NCBI GenBank assembly: GCA_020445415.1
Contig: JAGRGP010000070.1
Span: 1 to 35,972, forward strand
Origin: Gammaproteobacteria bacterium
GTDB lineage: Bacteria; Pseudomonadota; Gammaproteobacteria; Chromatiales; Chromatiaceae
Reading direction: 5' to 3'
Length of the DNA: 35,972 bases
The stretch's first letter is position 1. Every line of letters begins with the position of its first letter. The notes below the pieces were generated by a model. That model did not search any database. It was not told the DNA's origin and saw nothing but the letters and a program-made list of their open reading frames with translations. Of this stretch, positions 1 to 8,399 are shown in pieces. Position numbers and translations under genes: made by a program.

Positions 1-542
1 TCATGGAGATCGCGCTGGAGCAGGCGAAAATGGGTAGGCTGCACATCCTGGGCGAGATGAATAAGGTGATTGCGGCGCCACGCAGCGAAATGTCGGAACA
101 TGCACCGCGCATCGTCTCGTTCAAGATCGACCCGGATAAGATCCGGGACGTGATCGGAAAGGGTGGTACGACGATCCGGTCGATCACAGAAGAGACCGGT
201 GCTACCGTCGATGTTTCCGATGACGGAATGATCAAGATATTTTCCGTCGACAAGGCTGCGGGTGAAGAGGCTCGCAAGCGTATCGAGCTAATCACCGCGG
301 ATGTGGAGGTTGGCGCCGTCTACGAGGGTAAGGTGGCTCGACTAATGGATTTTGGCGCATTCGTCACGATTCTACCCGGACGGGATGGGTTGGTGCATAT
401 CTCTCAGATCTGCGAGGAGCGCGTTGAAAAGGTTAGCGACAAGTTGTCCGAGGGCGATATTGTCAAGGTGAAGGTGCTGGAGGTGGACAAACAGGGTCGT
501 GTCCGTCTCAGCATGAAGGCGGTGGCTACCGAGGAGGTGTGA
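1..542 (+). CDS. pnp: Polyribonucleotide nucleotidyltransferase, C-terminal part (5' truncated)
   Basis: This is the last 179 or so codons of PNPase, the 3'-5' phosphorolytic exoribonuclease of RNA turnover and the degradosome. The reading frame is already open at base 1, so the two RNase PH-like catalytic domains lie upstream of the window. What is visible is the end of the second core domain ([16 protein letters not shown]), then a KH domain with its GxxG loop (VIGKGG) around residues 45-90, then an S1 RNA-binding domain from about residue 105 ([18 protein letters not shown] ... GLVHISQI). The C-terminus is short and ends soon after the S1 domain ([14 protein letters not shown]). The KH-S1 pair in this order right after that core sequence is diagnostic. 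A terminator hairpin follows within 45 bp, so this is probably the last gene of its transcript, normally rpsO-pnp. Confidence 0.96.
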   Translation, partial: MEIALEQAKMGRLHILGEMNKVIAAPRSEMSEHAPRIVSFKIDPDKIRDVIGKGGTTIRSITEETGATVDVSDDGMIKIFSVDKAAGEEARKRIELITADVEVGAVYEGKVARLMDFGAFVTILPGRDGLVHISQICEERVEKVSDKLSEGDIVKVKVLEVDKQGRVRLSMKAVATEEV

Positions 543-563
543 CGACGGACGTGCCGTCGGGGC

Positions 564-1580
564 TCACTGCTGAGAGTAAGGTGAAGGGGGGTTTAACCCC
601 CTTCTTTCATTGCGGGGGAAGTACGTAAGGGTGTCGGCAAGATGGCCGATAATGCGCCTGTCCAGCCAGTACTCCGCCCGCCAAGGATATCGACCGCCGA
701 CGAATCCCACATGACCTCCGTTGGGGGATAACTCGAGGCGAATCTTGGGAGAGAGTTCACGGCTAAGAGGCACAGTGGATGGCCACATAAAGGGATCATC
801 CAAGGCATGAATGATCAGCGTATCAACGTTAATCCCCCGCAGATAGCCAATCGAACTGGATTCCTGGTAATAATGGTCCACATTCCGGAACCCGTGCAGC
901 GGCGCCGTGATCCGGTCATCGAATGCACGAAACGTTCGCAGGCGGTCGAGGTCGACTTGGAGTGGCGAGGGGCGGAGAGAAAACTTGGCTCGATACCCCT
1001 GCTTGAGACTGCGCAGCAAATACCACTGATACAGGCGCGAAATTCCCTGTTCCAGCCGCTGGGCGCAGTCCTCGAGTCGAAACGGAACCGAGATCGCGAT
1101 GGCGGTTTGCAATGTTGCCCTCGCACATTTCTCGCCAAGCCATTTTAGCAATACATTGCCGCCGAGCGAAAAACCAATAATGGCCCTAACCGGGCGCTCT
1201 GCCACTTTCTCGATATGGTCCACGACCATTGAGAGATCACCGGTGTCCCCCGAGTGATAGCTTCTCGAAAGTCGGTTGGGTTCGCCGCTGCAACCCCGGA
1301 AATGCATGAATACAGGTCGCAGGCCGTTTCGCGCCAATTGATCCATCAGCCCGGCCGCATAGTGTGAGTGGATACTGCCTTCCAGACCGTGTATCACTAG
1401 AACCAGTGGTCCTTTCGCGTTGTCATGCGACCAAGCGATGTCAAGGAAGTCACCGTCGGACAGTTCGAGCCGTTCACTGGTCAGGTTGAGCGTTGGACGG
1501 GGACGGAAGAGGACTGGCCAAAGGGTCTGGAGGTGGGAAGTCGGCAACCACCAGGCGGGACGGAATGTCCCCGTGATCAC
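564..1580 (-). CDS. yheT: YheT-like alpha/beta-hydrolase
   Basis: This is a predicted cytoplasmic alpha/beta-hydrolase of the YheT/ABHD1-3 family, with unknown natural substrate (family members act as esterases). Family hallmarks are the N-terminal PAWWLPTSHLQTLWP, the oxyanion region VIHGLEGS, the conserved MHFRGCSGEPNRLSRSYHSG, the nucleophile elbow IGFSLGGN with the catalytic Ser, an Asp in HALDDPFM and a His in NGGHVGFVGG. The start is uncertain. The frame is open back to an ATG at 1649 and another at 1637, both overlapping the end of the upstream ABC exporter gene. I chose the GTG at 1580 (338 residues) because, from memory, homologues begin only a few residues before the PAWW motif. The gene lies 37 bp behind the exporter gene and is probably cotranscribed with it. 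The function of the pair together is not evident. Confidence 0.9.
   Translation of the reverse strand: MITGTFRPAWWLPTSHLQTLWPVLFRPRPTLNLTSERLELSDGDFLDIAWSHDNAKGPLVLVIHGLEGSIHSHYAAGLMDQLARNGLRPVFMHFRGCSGEPNRLSRSYHSGDTGDLSMVVDHIEKVAERPVRAIIGFSLGGNVLLKWLGEKCARATLQTAIAISVPFRLEDCAQRLEQGISRLYQWYLLRSLKQGYRAKFSLRPSPLQVDLDRLRTFRAFDDRITAPLHGFRNVDHYYQESSSIGYLRGINVDTLIIHALDDPFMWPSTVPLSRELSPKIRLELSPNGGHVGFVGGRYPWRAEYWLDRRIIGHLADTLTYFPRNERRGLNPPSPYSQQ
583..609 (+). terminator. Rho-independent terminator of pnp, overlapping the end of the convergent gene
   Basis: An 8-bp perfect stem, GAAGGGGG (583-590) with CCCCCTTC (597-604), has a 6-base loop and is followed by TTTCATT. A smaller hairpin, CGACGG/CCGTCG (543-548 with 554-559), sits just upstream, directly after the pnp stop. 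The U-run is short, so it may be moderate in strength. It lies inside the last codons of the minus-strand hydrolase gene, so those residues of the tail are encoded by terminator sequence. Confidence 0.7.
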
Positions 1581-1617
1581 GCCAGTCCGATGGGTTCCCG
1601 AGCAATGCCGGGAGCAA

Positions 1618-3438
1618 TCAGTTTTCCTGGGTTCCATAAAGCGATGCATACAATCCCTGGTTTCGCATCAGTTCATCATGACTGCCTTGCTCCACGATAT
1701 GGCCGTCTTCGAAAACCAGGGCACGGTCTGATTGTTTCACGGCACTCAACCGATGGGCGATGATAAGGGTGGTTCGGCCCTTGAGGAACTGCCCTAGAGC
1801 CCGATGGAGCCGCCCCTCGGTCGCGGTATCCAACGCGGAGGTCGCCTCGTCCAGGATCACGACACGTGGATCGCTCAACACCATGCGCGCGATCGCCAGA
1901 CGCTGCTGTTGACCGCCGGAAAGGCGAATCCCGTTGCGCCCCACTAAGGTATCCAAGCCGTTGTCCAACCCCCTTACGACCTCCTCCAGCTGGGATATTT
2001 CAAGGGCTCGCCAGAGTGCTGCGTCGGGATAAGGCTTACCCAGGCTCAGATTGGCGCGGACGCTGTCGTTAAAGAGGGCCGGATGCTGAAGCACCGTCGC
2101 TACGTTGTCTCTAACCACATCCATACCGATCTCGGAAATGGGAACACCGTCGAAAACAACCCGGCCGGATTCCGGAGGGTAAAGCCCCAGAATAACCTGC
2201 ACCAGGGTTGTCTTCCCACCCCCGCTGGCACCCACCAGCGCCACCTTTTCCCCGGCTTTGATCTGTAACGAAATATCGTTTAACACCCGAGGTCCGTCGC
2301 CGTAACGGAAACAAACATGCTCCACCCCCAGCGCAACCGTATCTTTGCCAAGAAACGGATTGGCATGGTGTGGATAACTCGGTTCCAAGTCGATCTCCAT
2401 AAGCCGGTTCAACCGATCCAGGGCCGCTCGGGCGCCATGATAGGCATACTGGATTGTCAATACTTCTTGGACCGGTCCCATCATGTACCAAAGATAGGCG
2501 AATACGGCGAGCATCTGGCTAATCGACAGATTGGAGTAGACCACCATCAGCATGCTGAGCGCGCGAAAGATATCAAAACCAAACAGGAACACGGTAAATG
2601 ACAGGCGCTGGGCGGCATCGCTCTTCCAGGTGAAGGCAGTGGAGTGGCGCCTGACATGATCCGCCTTGCCGATGATCCTGGATAGATAATGCTGTTCCCG
2701 ATTGCTAGCCCGGATCTGCTGAATGGCGTCCAGGGTCTCAGCGAGCGCTTCTTGAAATGCTTGATAAGCGCTGTTCTCCTGGCGTTTAAGCGCCTTAACC
2801 CGGCGCCCGAACACCGTGGTCAACCAGATGACCAGCGGGTTGAGAAAGAGGATGAATAGGGCGAGTTGCCAGTGCATCCACAACAGCACCGCGGCGGTGC
2901 CGGCAATGCTCAGAAGCGCAACCAAAAACTTACTGGTGGCAACGCCGATGAAACTATCCACCGCATCCAGATCAGTTACCAGGTGAGAGGCTACCGTGCC
3001 GCTCCCCAGGGTTTCGTATTCAGACATCGAGACGCGTTCAAGACGCTGCAGCATGCGCCGGCGCATGCGGTAGATTACGTCTTTGGAGATGACGGTGAAC
3101 TGCCGCGTCTGCCACACGCCCATCGCCAGGGAGGCGAGCCGCATCACCAATGTCAGCAACAGGATGGAGAATATATAAAGTACCGGTCCCTGCCAGGATT
3201 CCGGAAAGACGGTATTCATGAATGCGACCGCGGTCCCAGGCTGATTGAGCAAGACTTCGTCCACCAGCAGGGGGATCAATAGGGGAACCGGCACACTCAG
3301 TAAGGCTCCGGCTAGGGCGATGAGGTTGGCTTTGATTAACTCCCGACGGTGGGAAAGCACCATGTCGGTAACTTCCCGCCAACTGTAGGATGCGGTGCCG
3401 GAGGGTGTCTGGGCGGATTCATCGGGGCTAATAATCAT
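1618..3438 (-). CDS. ABC transporter, fused permease/ATPase (MsbA-like type-1 exporter)
   Basis: This is a half-transporter of about 606 residues with one membrane domain and one ATPase domain, expected to dimerise in the inner membrane and export a lipid, peptide or other hydrophobic substrate. About six hydrophobic segments fill the first 300 residues. The ATPase domain follows with Walker A GASGGGKTT, the ABC signature LSGGQQQR, Walker B VVILDEATS and the switch His in AHRLS. The substrate cannot be read from sequence. It resembles MsbA and multidrug half-exporters, but the region lacks lipid-A genes. Start: the ATG at 3438 has GGGAA nine bases upstream. An in-frame TTG at 3474 would give 12 more residues, but its purine run touches the start codon, so I prefer the ATG. 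It is divergent from the M23 peptidase gene, and the hydrolase gene follows it. Confidence 0.92.
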   Translation of the reverse strand: MIISPDESAQTPSGTASYSWREVTDMVLSHRRELIKANLIALAGALLSVPVPLLIPLLVDEVLLNQPGTAVAFMNTVFPESWQGPVLYIFSILLLTLVMRLASLAMGVWQTRQFTVISKDVIYRMRRRMLQRLERVSMSEYETLGSGTVASHLVTDLDAVDSFIGVATSKFLVALLSIAGTAAVLLWMHWQLALFILFLNPLVIWLTTVFGRRVKALKRQENSAYQAFQEALAETLDAIQQIRASNREQHYLSRIIGKADHVRRHSTAFTWKSDAAQRLSFTVFLFGFDIFRALSMLMVVYSNLSISQMLAVFAYLWYMMGPVQEVLTIQYAYHGARAALDRLNRLMEIDLEPSYPHHANPFLGKDTVALGVEHVCFRYGDGPRVLNDISLQIKAGEKVALVGASGGGKTTLVQVILGLYPPESGRVVFDGVPISEIGMDVVRDNVATVLQHPALFNDSVRANLSLGKPYPDAALWRALEISQLEEVVRGLDNGLDTLVGRNGIRLSGGQQQRLAIARMVLSDPRVVILDEATSALDTATEGRLHRALGQFLKGRTTLIIAHRLSAVKQSDRALVFEDGHIVEQGSHDELMRNQGLYASLYGTQEN

Positions 3439-3615
3439 GACGTGGGTTCCCGACAATGGCTCATGAGTAAGCAACTCCCGAGGGAGATAACGGTGCCTTC
3501 CCGGTGCTCGCAGCGATATCTGGGAAAGCGGCGTGCCGGGTTTGACCCAGACATACCATTTTCGTCTTCACGATGCGATACTTTGTGGCTAACACACAAT
3601 TGAACCAAGTGATAA
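3439..3615. other. Divergent intergenic region between ABC exporter and M23 peptidase
   Basis: These 177 bp must hold the promoters for both divergent transcripts. On the plus strand a TTGACC hexamer (-35-like) lies near 3541, but no convincing -10 sits 16-18 bases downstream. A CTCCCTCGGGAG-type dyad sits around 3475-3485. I see no gene here. Confidence 0.4.
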
Positions 3616-4443
3616 ATGTTGAAACTGCGCTGGTTGCTTTTACCATTGATATTCGGTTGTCTGCCGACTGCCGCCGAGGTTGAACTACATCTGACTGGCC
3701 AATGGGTCCAGGGTGGCCTAATCCTGGGAAAGACCCTCCCTGGAACCCGGGTAGTACTGGATGGAACACCGGTTAGGGTTTCCGATCAGGGTGACTTCCT
3801 ATTGGGATTTGGTCGGGACCATCCACAGAAGTCCCAACTCGAATTAAGCTATCAAAACGGTATCAAGGAACTGCGCCAACTTGAGATCAAAAAGAGAGAA
3901 TACCAGATTCAGCGGATCGACGGCCTGCCCAAACGTAAGGTAGCGCCGGAACCCATTGACTATGACCGGATTCGCCGGGACTCCGCGGCGGCTCGGCAGG
4001 CGCGCAGCCGGGATGATCCCAGAACCGATTTCATCTCTGGATGGATGTGGCCGGTTAAGGGGCCGATCTCCGGCGTATACGGGAGCCAGCGAGTATTGAA
4101 CGGAGAACCTCGCCGGCCCCATTACGGAGTCGATATCGCGGTTCCCGTTGGGACCCCTGTTAAGGCTCCGGCCGATGGTATCGTGACCCTTGCCCACCCG
4201 GACATGTTTTTCTCGGGTGCTACCTTGATCATTGACCACGGCCACCGGTTATCGTCCTCTTTCTTGCATCTTGACAAGATACTGGTCAAGTCGGGCGATC
4301 GGGTACGTAAGGGTGATATTATCGCCGAAGTGGGCAAGAGCGGCCGGGTAACCGGTGCGCACCTGGACTGGCGAATGAACCTGGCTAACGCTCGCATTGA
4401 TCCACAATTATTGGTTGAGCCCATGCCTGGCATGTCCAAGTGA
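3616..4443 (+). CDS. Exported M23-family peptidase (peptidoglycan endopeptidase type), HxD variant
   Basis: This 275-residue envelope protein has an N-terminal signal peptide (hydrophobic residues 5-19, cleavage near TAA/EV) and a C-terminal M23/LytM domain from about residue 140. The zinc and catalytic region shows HYGVD (His169, Asp173), HGH...SSSFLHLD (His218) and GAHLDWRMN (His249). Classical M23 enzymes have HxH in the last motif, but here the third residue is Asp251. I recall the HLDWRMN form as a recurring subfamily in gammaproteobacteria, so the domain may still be active with an Asp ligand. If active it would cleave peptide cross-bridges of periplasmic peptidoglycan. It could instead be a non-catalytic activator, as NlpD and EnvC are. 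A strong terminator follows immediately, so it appears to be a single-gene transcript. Confidence 0.9.
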   Translation: MLKLRWLLLPLIFGCLPTAAEVELHLTGQWVQGGLILGKTLPGTRVVLDGTPVRVSDQGDFLLGFGRDHPQKSQLELSYQNGIKELRQLEIKKREYQIQRIDGLPKRKVAPEPIDYDRIRRDSAAARQARSRDDPRTDFISGWMWPVKGPISGVYGSQRVLNGEPRRPHYGVDIAVPVGTPVKAPADGIVTLAHPDMFFSGATLIIDHGHRLSSSFLHLDKILVKSGDRVRKGDIIAEVGKSGRVTGAHLDWRMNLANARIDPQLLVEPMPGMSK

Positions 4444-4446
4444 TCG

Positions 4447-4475
4447 TACCGGTTGCGGGTAACCGGTATATTTTT
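4447..4475 (+). terminator. Rho-independent terminator after the M23 peptidase gene
   Basis: A perfect 8-bp stem TACCGGTT (4447-4454) / AACCGGTA (4461-4468), with loop GCGGGT, is followed at once by TATTTTT. The stem starts 4 bp after the peptidase stop codon. It also rules out the in-frame TTG at 4453 as the start of the next gene, because that codon is inside the stem. Confidence 0.85.
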
Positions 4476-4518
4476 GGCTGTCGACTGGGAAATAGAAAGA
4501 AACTGGGATAAATGGAAA

Positions 4519-5838
4519 ATGAAAACGAATAGGACCGGTTGTACGTTTGCGCTGATCTGTCTATTGGTTGTGACGTCTGTTCAAGGCCAGGATTTGATTG
4601 AGGTTTATGAACTCGCGTTGGCGAACGATTCCAAGATACGTGAAGCGCAGCAACGGTTGGAATCGGTACGGGAGACCAAACCCCAGGCTCGGGCGCTGTT
4701 GCTGCCAAGTCTTAGTTTGAGCGGGGACGTCAATGCCAATAGGCGGGACGTAAGAGAAAGTGTGGGGGCTACCGGCCTGGATAGTTTTGGGAACTATGGT
4801 TTGTCGATCAACTTGCTTCAACCGATTTATCATCGTGACTACTGGATTCAGTTGGAGCAGGCGGATAGTGTCATTGCCCAGGCCGAAGCGGAGTATGCGG
4901 CGGCACAACTGGATTTGATGGCAAGAATCGTGGAAGCCTACTTTGGGGTGCTGGCGGCCGACGATAATCTAACTGTCTCCGAGGCGCAGACCAAAGCCAA
5001 TCAGCGTCAGCTCGAGCAGGCCAAGCAGCGATTCGACGTCGGATTGATCGCCATCACCGATGTGCACGAGGCGCAGGCCGCTTTCGATGGTGCCCGCGCT
5101 AATCAGATTGCCGCAGAAAACGAGGTTGACAGCGCCTGGGAAGCGCTTTTCGAGATTATCGGACATCAGCCGGAAGGCAAGTTGGCCAAGCTTGGGGAGA
5201 AGCTTCCCCTTTCCAGGCCCACGCCTGAAGACATGGCGGAATGGGCGGATACCGCTATGCAACAGAACTATGCGGTGGTGGCGGCCAGAAACGCGGCGGA
5301 GGCCCAGAAGCAGACGATCGAGATTCAACGCTCGGGGCACTTTCCGACCCTGGATCTCGTGGGGGGATATGGAGTTGACCGTACCCGGCAGGATTTCGGT
5401 ACTGATGTGGATACGGGTGTCATCGGCCTGCAGCTCAATGTACCTCTTTATCAAGGAGGCGCGGTCAGTTCCCGGACCCGCCAGGCCCAGTACGATTATG
5501 AGGCAGCGCGAGAATCCCTTGATCAGCAGCGCCGCGCCGTTAACCGGCAGGTCCGCGATGCGTATCGTGGCGTGATCTCTTCCATTAGCCGGGTTAATGC
5601 GCTCAAGGCGACCGTGGTTTCCTCTCGCAGTGCCCTCGAATCCACGCAGGCGGGATATGACGTGGGTACCCGGACCCTGGTGGATGTGCTGACCGTGCAA
5701 AGCAGCATGTTTGATTCGACGCGTAACTACCTCGCTTCGCGCTACAATTACATCATCAATGGTTTGTTGCTGAAACAGGCGGCGAGTACGCTGACTCGGC
5801 AAGACCTGGAACGGGTTAATGCCTGGCTGGTCGATTGA
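4519..5838 (+). CDS. tolC: TolC-family outer-membrane efflux channel
   Basis: This 439-residue precursor belongs to the TolC outer-membrane factor family, trimeric channels that connect inner-membrane pumps or type I secretion systems to the outside. The signal peptide is clear (MKTNRTG then a hydrophobic stretch, cleavage near VQG/QDL). The mature part begins with DLIEVYELALANDSKIREA, the usual opening helix. It shows the two internal repeats of long alpha-helices and beta strands: YGLSINLLQPIYHRDYW in the first half and VIGLQLNVPLYQGGAVSSRTRQA in the second. The ATG at 4519 is chosen because the upstream in-frame TTG lies inside the terminator stem. The preceding terminator means it has its own promoter between about 4476 and 4510. 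Which pump it serves is not shown; the ABC exporter nearby is a half-transporter without an adaptor gene. Confidence 0.93.
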   Translation: MKTNRTGCTFALICLLVVTSVQGQDLIEVYELALANDSKIREAQQRLESVRETKPQARALLLPSLSLSGDVNANRRDVRESVGATGLDSFGNYGLSINLLQPIYHRDYWIQLEQADSVIAQAEAEYAAAQLDLMARIVEAYFGVLAADDNLTVSEAQTKANQRQLEQAKQRFDVGLIAITDVHEAQAAFDGARANQIAAENEVDSAWEALFEIIGHQPEGKLAKLGEKLPLSRPTPEDMAEWADTAMQQNYAVVAARNAAEAQKQTIEIQRSGHFPTLDLVGGYGVDRTRQDFGTDVDTGVIGLQLNVPLYQGGAVSSRTRQAQYDYEAARESLDQQRRAVNRQVRDAYRGVISSISRVNALKATVVSSRSALESTQAGYDVGTRTLVDVLTVQSSMFDSTRNYLASRYNYIINGLLLKQAASTLTRQDLERVNAWLVD

Positions 5839-5856
5839 CGGCTAACGGTATCAGCG

Positions 5857-6954
5857 ATGTCTGGAAATTCCATCGGCCGTCTTTTTGTCGTGACATCGTT
5901 TGGCGAGAGTCACGGTCCAGCCATTGGTTGCGTGGTCGATGGTTGTCCACCGGGAATGGCCCTTTCAGCGCAGGATCTACAGACGGACTTGGACCGGCGT
6001 AAACCCGGGACTTCGCGGCATACCACCCAACGGCGCGAGACTGACGAGGTCGAGATCCTTTCCGGAACCTTTGAGGGTCGCACCACCGGTACGCCGATTG
6101 CCCTGCTCATCCACAATACCGACCAGCGGTCCAAGGATTACTCTAAAATCAAGGATCGTTTCAGGCCGGGGCACGCGGATTACACCTATACTCAAAAATA
6201 TGGATTCCGTGATTACCGGGGAGGCGGTAGGTCGTCAGCCCGTGAGACCGCAATGCGGGTGGCGGCAGGCGCAATCGCCAAGAAGTATCTCCGGGAGCAA
6301 CAGGGTATCCAGATACGTGGTTATTTGGCCCAGTTGGGGCCCATTCGTGCGGAGCGGCTAGACTGGGATCAAGTGGAGGCCAATCCGTTCTTTTGCCCGG
6401 ATTCCAGTAAAGTGCCGGAGATGGAGGCGTACATGGATGCGCTGCGGAAGTCGGGTGACTCGGTGGGGGCGCGGATTAATGTTGTCGCCAGCGGCGTACC
6501 TCCCGGACTGGGTGAGCCCGTCTTCGATCGACTAGACGCGGATATCGCTCATGCGCTGATGAGTATCAACGCAGCCAAGGGAGTGGAGATCGGGGCCGGC
6601 TTCGAAGCGGTCTGCCAAAAGGGGACGGTGCACCGGGACGAGATGACCCCCGCTGGGTTCCTTGGAAACCAGGCCGGGGGTGTGCTGGGGGGGATCTCCA
6701 GTGGGCAGGATATTTTGGCCAGTGTAGCCTTCAAGCCTACCTCCAGCTTGCGGCTGCCGGGCCGGTCGGTAGATGTGGCCGGCAATTCAGTAGAGGTGAT
6801 TACCGAAGGGCGTCACGATCCCTGTGTGGGTATACGGGCAACACCAATCGTAGAGGCGATGGTGGCGATCGTGTTGATGGATCATTTGTTGCGGCACCGA
6901 GGACAGAATAGGGATGTGTCCTGTCCGACCCCGGTTATCCCAGCCAGGGTGTGA
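5857..6954 (+). CDS. aroC: Chorismate synthase
   Basis: This enzyme converts 5-enolpyruvylshikimate-3-phosphate to chorismate, the last step of the shikimate pathway, using reduced FMN. Its length of 365 residues is typical. The three family signatures are present: [14 protein letters not shown] near the N-terminus, [14 protein letters not shown] with the flavin-site residues around 105-118, and [19 protein letters not shown] around 129-147. It starts 18 bp after tolC and may be transcribed with it, although the functions are unrelated. Its product supplies the tryptophan genes found later in the window, but they are about 12 kb away. A GC-rich hairpin lies about 25 bp after the stop but has no U-run. 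Confidence 0.98.
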   Translation: MSGNSIGRLFVVTSFGESHGPAIGCVVDGCPPGMALSAQDLQTDLDRRKPGTSRHTTQRRETDEVEILSGTFEGRTTGTPIALLIHNTDQRSKDYSKIKDRFRPGHADYTYTQKYGFRDYRGGGRSSARETAMRVAAGAIAKKYLREQQGIQIRGYLAQLGPIRAERLDWDQVEANPFFCPDSSKVPEMEAYMDALRKSGDSVGARINVVASGVPPGLGEPVFDRLDADIAHALMSINAAKGVEIGAGFEAVCQKGTVHRDEMTPAGFLGNQAGGVLGGISSGQDILASVAFKPTSSLRLPGRSVDVAGNSVEVITEGRHDPCVGIRATPIVEAMVAIVLMDHLLRHRGQNRDVSCPTPVIPARV

Positions 6955-7173
6955 TATCGTTTATTCCGGTTTCTGAAATCGCCGGTCCCTGTACCGGCGG
7001 TAGCGTTCTGGTGTTCACGGGCCGTCGAAACTTGGCATAACCGTTAGGTATTCCTAATGGGTAGCTGTCTTCATGTAACACACTACCTGGCATGAGCTCG
7101 CGGACCCTTGGTATGGGTGATATTTCGTTGCGGGACCGAACGCGCCACTTCGCAACTGGTCAGAGGATAGGCG
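6955..7173. other. Intergenic region aroC to MFS gene
   Basis: These 219 bp hold no gene I can support. A 7-bp inverted repeat CGCCGGT/ACCGGCG (6980-6999) follows aroC but lacks a T-tract. A promoter for the permease gene is expected here, but I cannot assign hexamers with confidence. Confidence 0.4.
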
Positions 7174-8319
7174 ATGCCTTACTGGCGGCTTTCTGGGTTT
7201 TATCTGTTCTATTTCGCGGCGCTGGGAGCCCTGGTACCGTTTTGGGGTCTCTACTTGAAGCAGCTGGGCTTCGACGCATTGGCCATAGGCGAATTGATGG
7301 CCATTCCCATGGCCACCAAATTCATCGCTCCCTATGTTTGGGGTTGGATCGGGGATTATCTGGACCAAAGAATGCTGATCGTGCGGATCGGTGCGTTTCT
7401 GACCAGTCTGGTGTTTCTTGGCGTATTTTGGTTACAGGGCTTCTGGGAGCTTGGACTGGCAATGGCCTTGTTCAGTTTTTTCTGGAATGCGGTGCTACCT
7501 CAGTTCGAGGCGGTAACCCTGCAGTATCTGAGAGACCGGGTGGCCCGCTATGCGCGGATACGGGTATGGGGTTCGATCGGCTTCGTCCTCACCGTGACGC
7601 TGCTGGGGATAGCGGTGGACAAACAGGGTCCGGGTATTGTGTTACCGGTATTGTTCGGCATCTATCTGGCAATCTGGTTATCCAGTCTGTCGATCGCTGA
7701 TCCGGAGTCTACTCATGTCATTGACGGCCAGCCTGCGATCTTCACCATCTTCCGGCAACCTCCCGTCATGGTGTTCTTTTTGGTCTGTTTTTTGTTGCAG
7801 GCAGGTCATGGGGTCTACTATGCCTTCTTTTCCATCTATATGGAGGAGGTGGGTTATTCTAAGACATTTATCGGTCAACTGTGGGCGGTGGGGGTAGTCG
7901 CCGAAGTCGGGATATTTCTGTTCATGCACCGGTTGCTGCAGCGGTTTGGGGCGCGTGTGGTGCTGATCGCCAGTCTATTAGCGGCGGCATTGCGTTGGAC
8001 GTTGATCGGCCTGTTTCCCCTCGCGCTGCCTACCCTGCTGTTTGCCCAGGTGCTTCATGCCGCAACGTTTGGTACCTTCCACGCGTCGGCTATCCATCTA
8101 GTTCATCACTACTTCAGAGGACGTCACCAGGGGCGAGGGCAGGCGCTGTACAGCAGCCTCAGCTTTGGTGCCGGAGGGGCGGTCGGGAGCCTGTACGGCG
8201 GCTCGGTATGGACCGGATTAGGCCCCACCGTCGCCTTTTCCACGGCCTCTGGAATCTCATTGCTAGCCGCCTTGCTTGCCTGGCGTTGGGTGGTTAACGA
8301 CCTCGATACACGGACCTGA
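7174..8319 (+). CDS. Major facilitator superfamily permease, HcaT (phenylpropionate-permease)-like
   Basis: This 381-residue inner-membrane protein has about twelve hydrophobic segments, beginning directly at the N-terminus (MPYWRLSGFYLFYFAALG). It belongs to the MFS_1-like branch that includes E. coli HcaT. The N-terminal pattern FYFAALGALVPFWGLYLKQLG, the loop WGWIGDYLD between helices 2 and 3 and RIWG-like RVWGSIGF near the middle fit this branch. The second half contains ARVVLIASLLAAALRW and a YSSLSFGAGGAVGSLYGG helix. Transport substrate cannot be inferred; the HcaT label describes sequence type, not proven function. It is on the same strand as aroC, 219 bp downstream, and convergent with the toxin gene at 8400. 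Confidence 0.85.
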   Translation: MPYWRLSGFYLFYFAALGALVPFWGLYLKQLGFDALAIGELMAIPMATKFIAPYVWGWIGDYLDQRMLIVRIGAFLTSLVFLGVFWLQGFWELGLAMALFSFFWNAVLPQFEAVTLQYLRDRVARYARIRVWGSIGFVLTVTLLGIAVDKQGPGIVLPVLFGIYLAIWLSSLSIADPESTHVIDGQPAIFTIFRQPPVMVFFLVCFLLQAGHGVYYAFFSIYMEEVGYSKTFIGQLWAVGVVAEVGIFLFMHRLLQRFGARVVLIASLLAAALRWTLIGLFPLALPTLLFAQVLHAATFGTFHASAIHLVHHYFRGRHQGRGQALYSSLSFGAGGAVGSLYGGSVWTGLGPTVAFSTASGISLLAALLAWRWVVNDLDTRT

Positions 8320-8399
8320 GAATCGTGGGTGGAAACACTTACCCGGGATGTTCGAACTGGTAGATTGATTCTGTGGAATTGGGGATTCCCGGCACTGCC

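Noticed and set aside
4969-5802. Long open frame of 277 codons antisense to tolC
   Set aside because: It lies entirely within the recognisable TolC gene, has no family motif or ribosome-binding site, and its residues look like reverse translation of a GC-rich gene.
6980-6999. Inverted repeat CGCCGGT/ACCGGCG after aroC as a terminator
   Set aside because: The stem is 7 bp and the following bases GTAGCG contain no U-run. CCGG-type repeats are common in this DNA.
7092-7700. 202-codon open frame overlapping the MFS permease in another frame
   Set aside because: The permease frame has clear membrane helices and family motifs; this one is a shifted reading without recognisable content.
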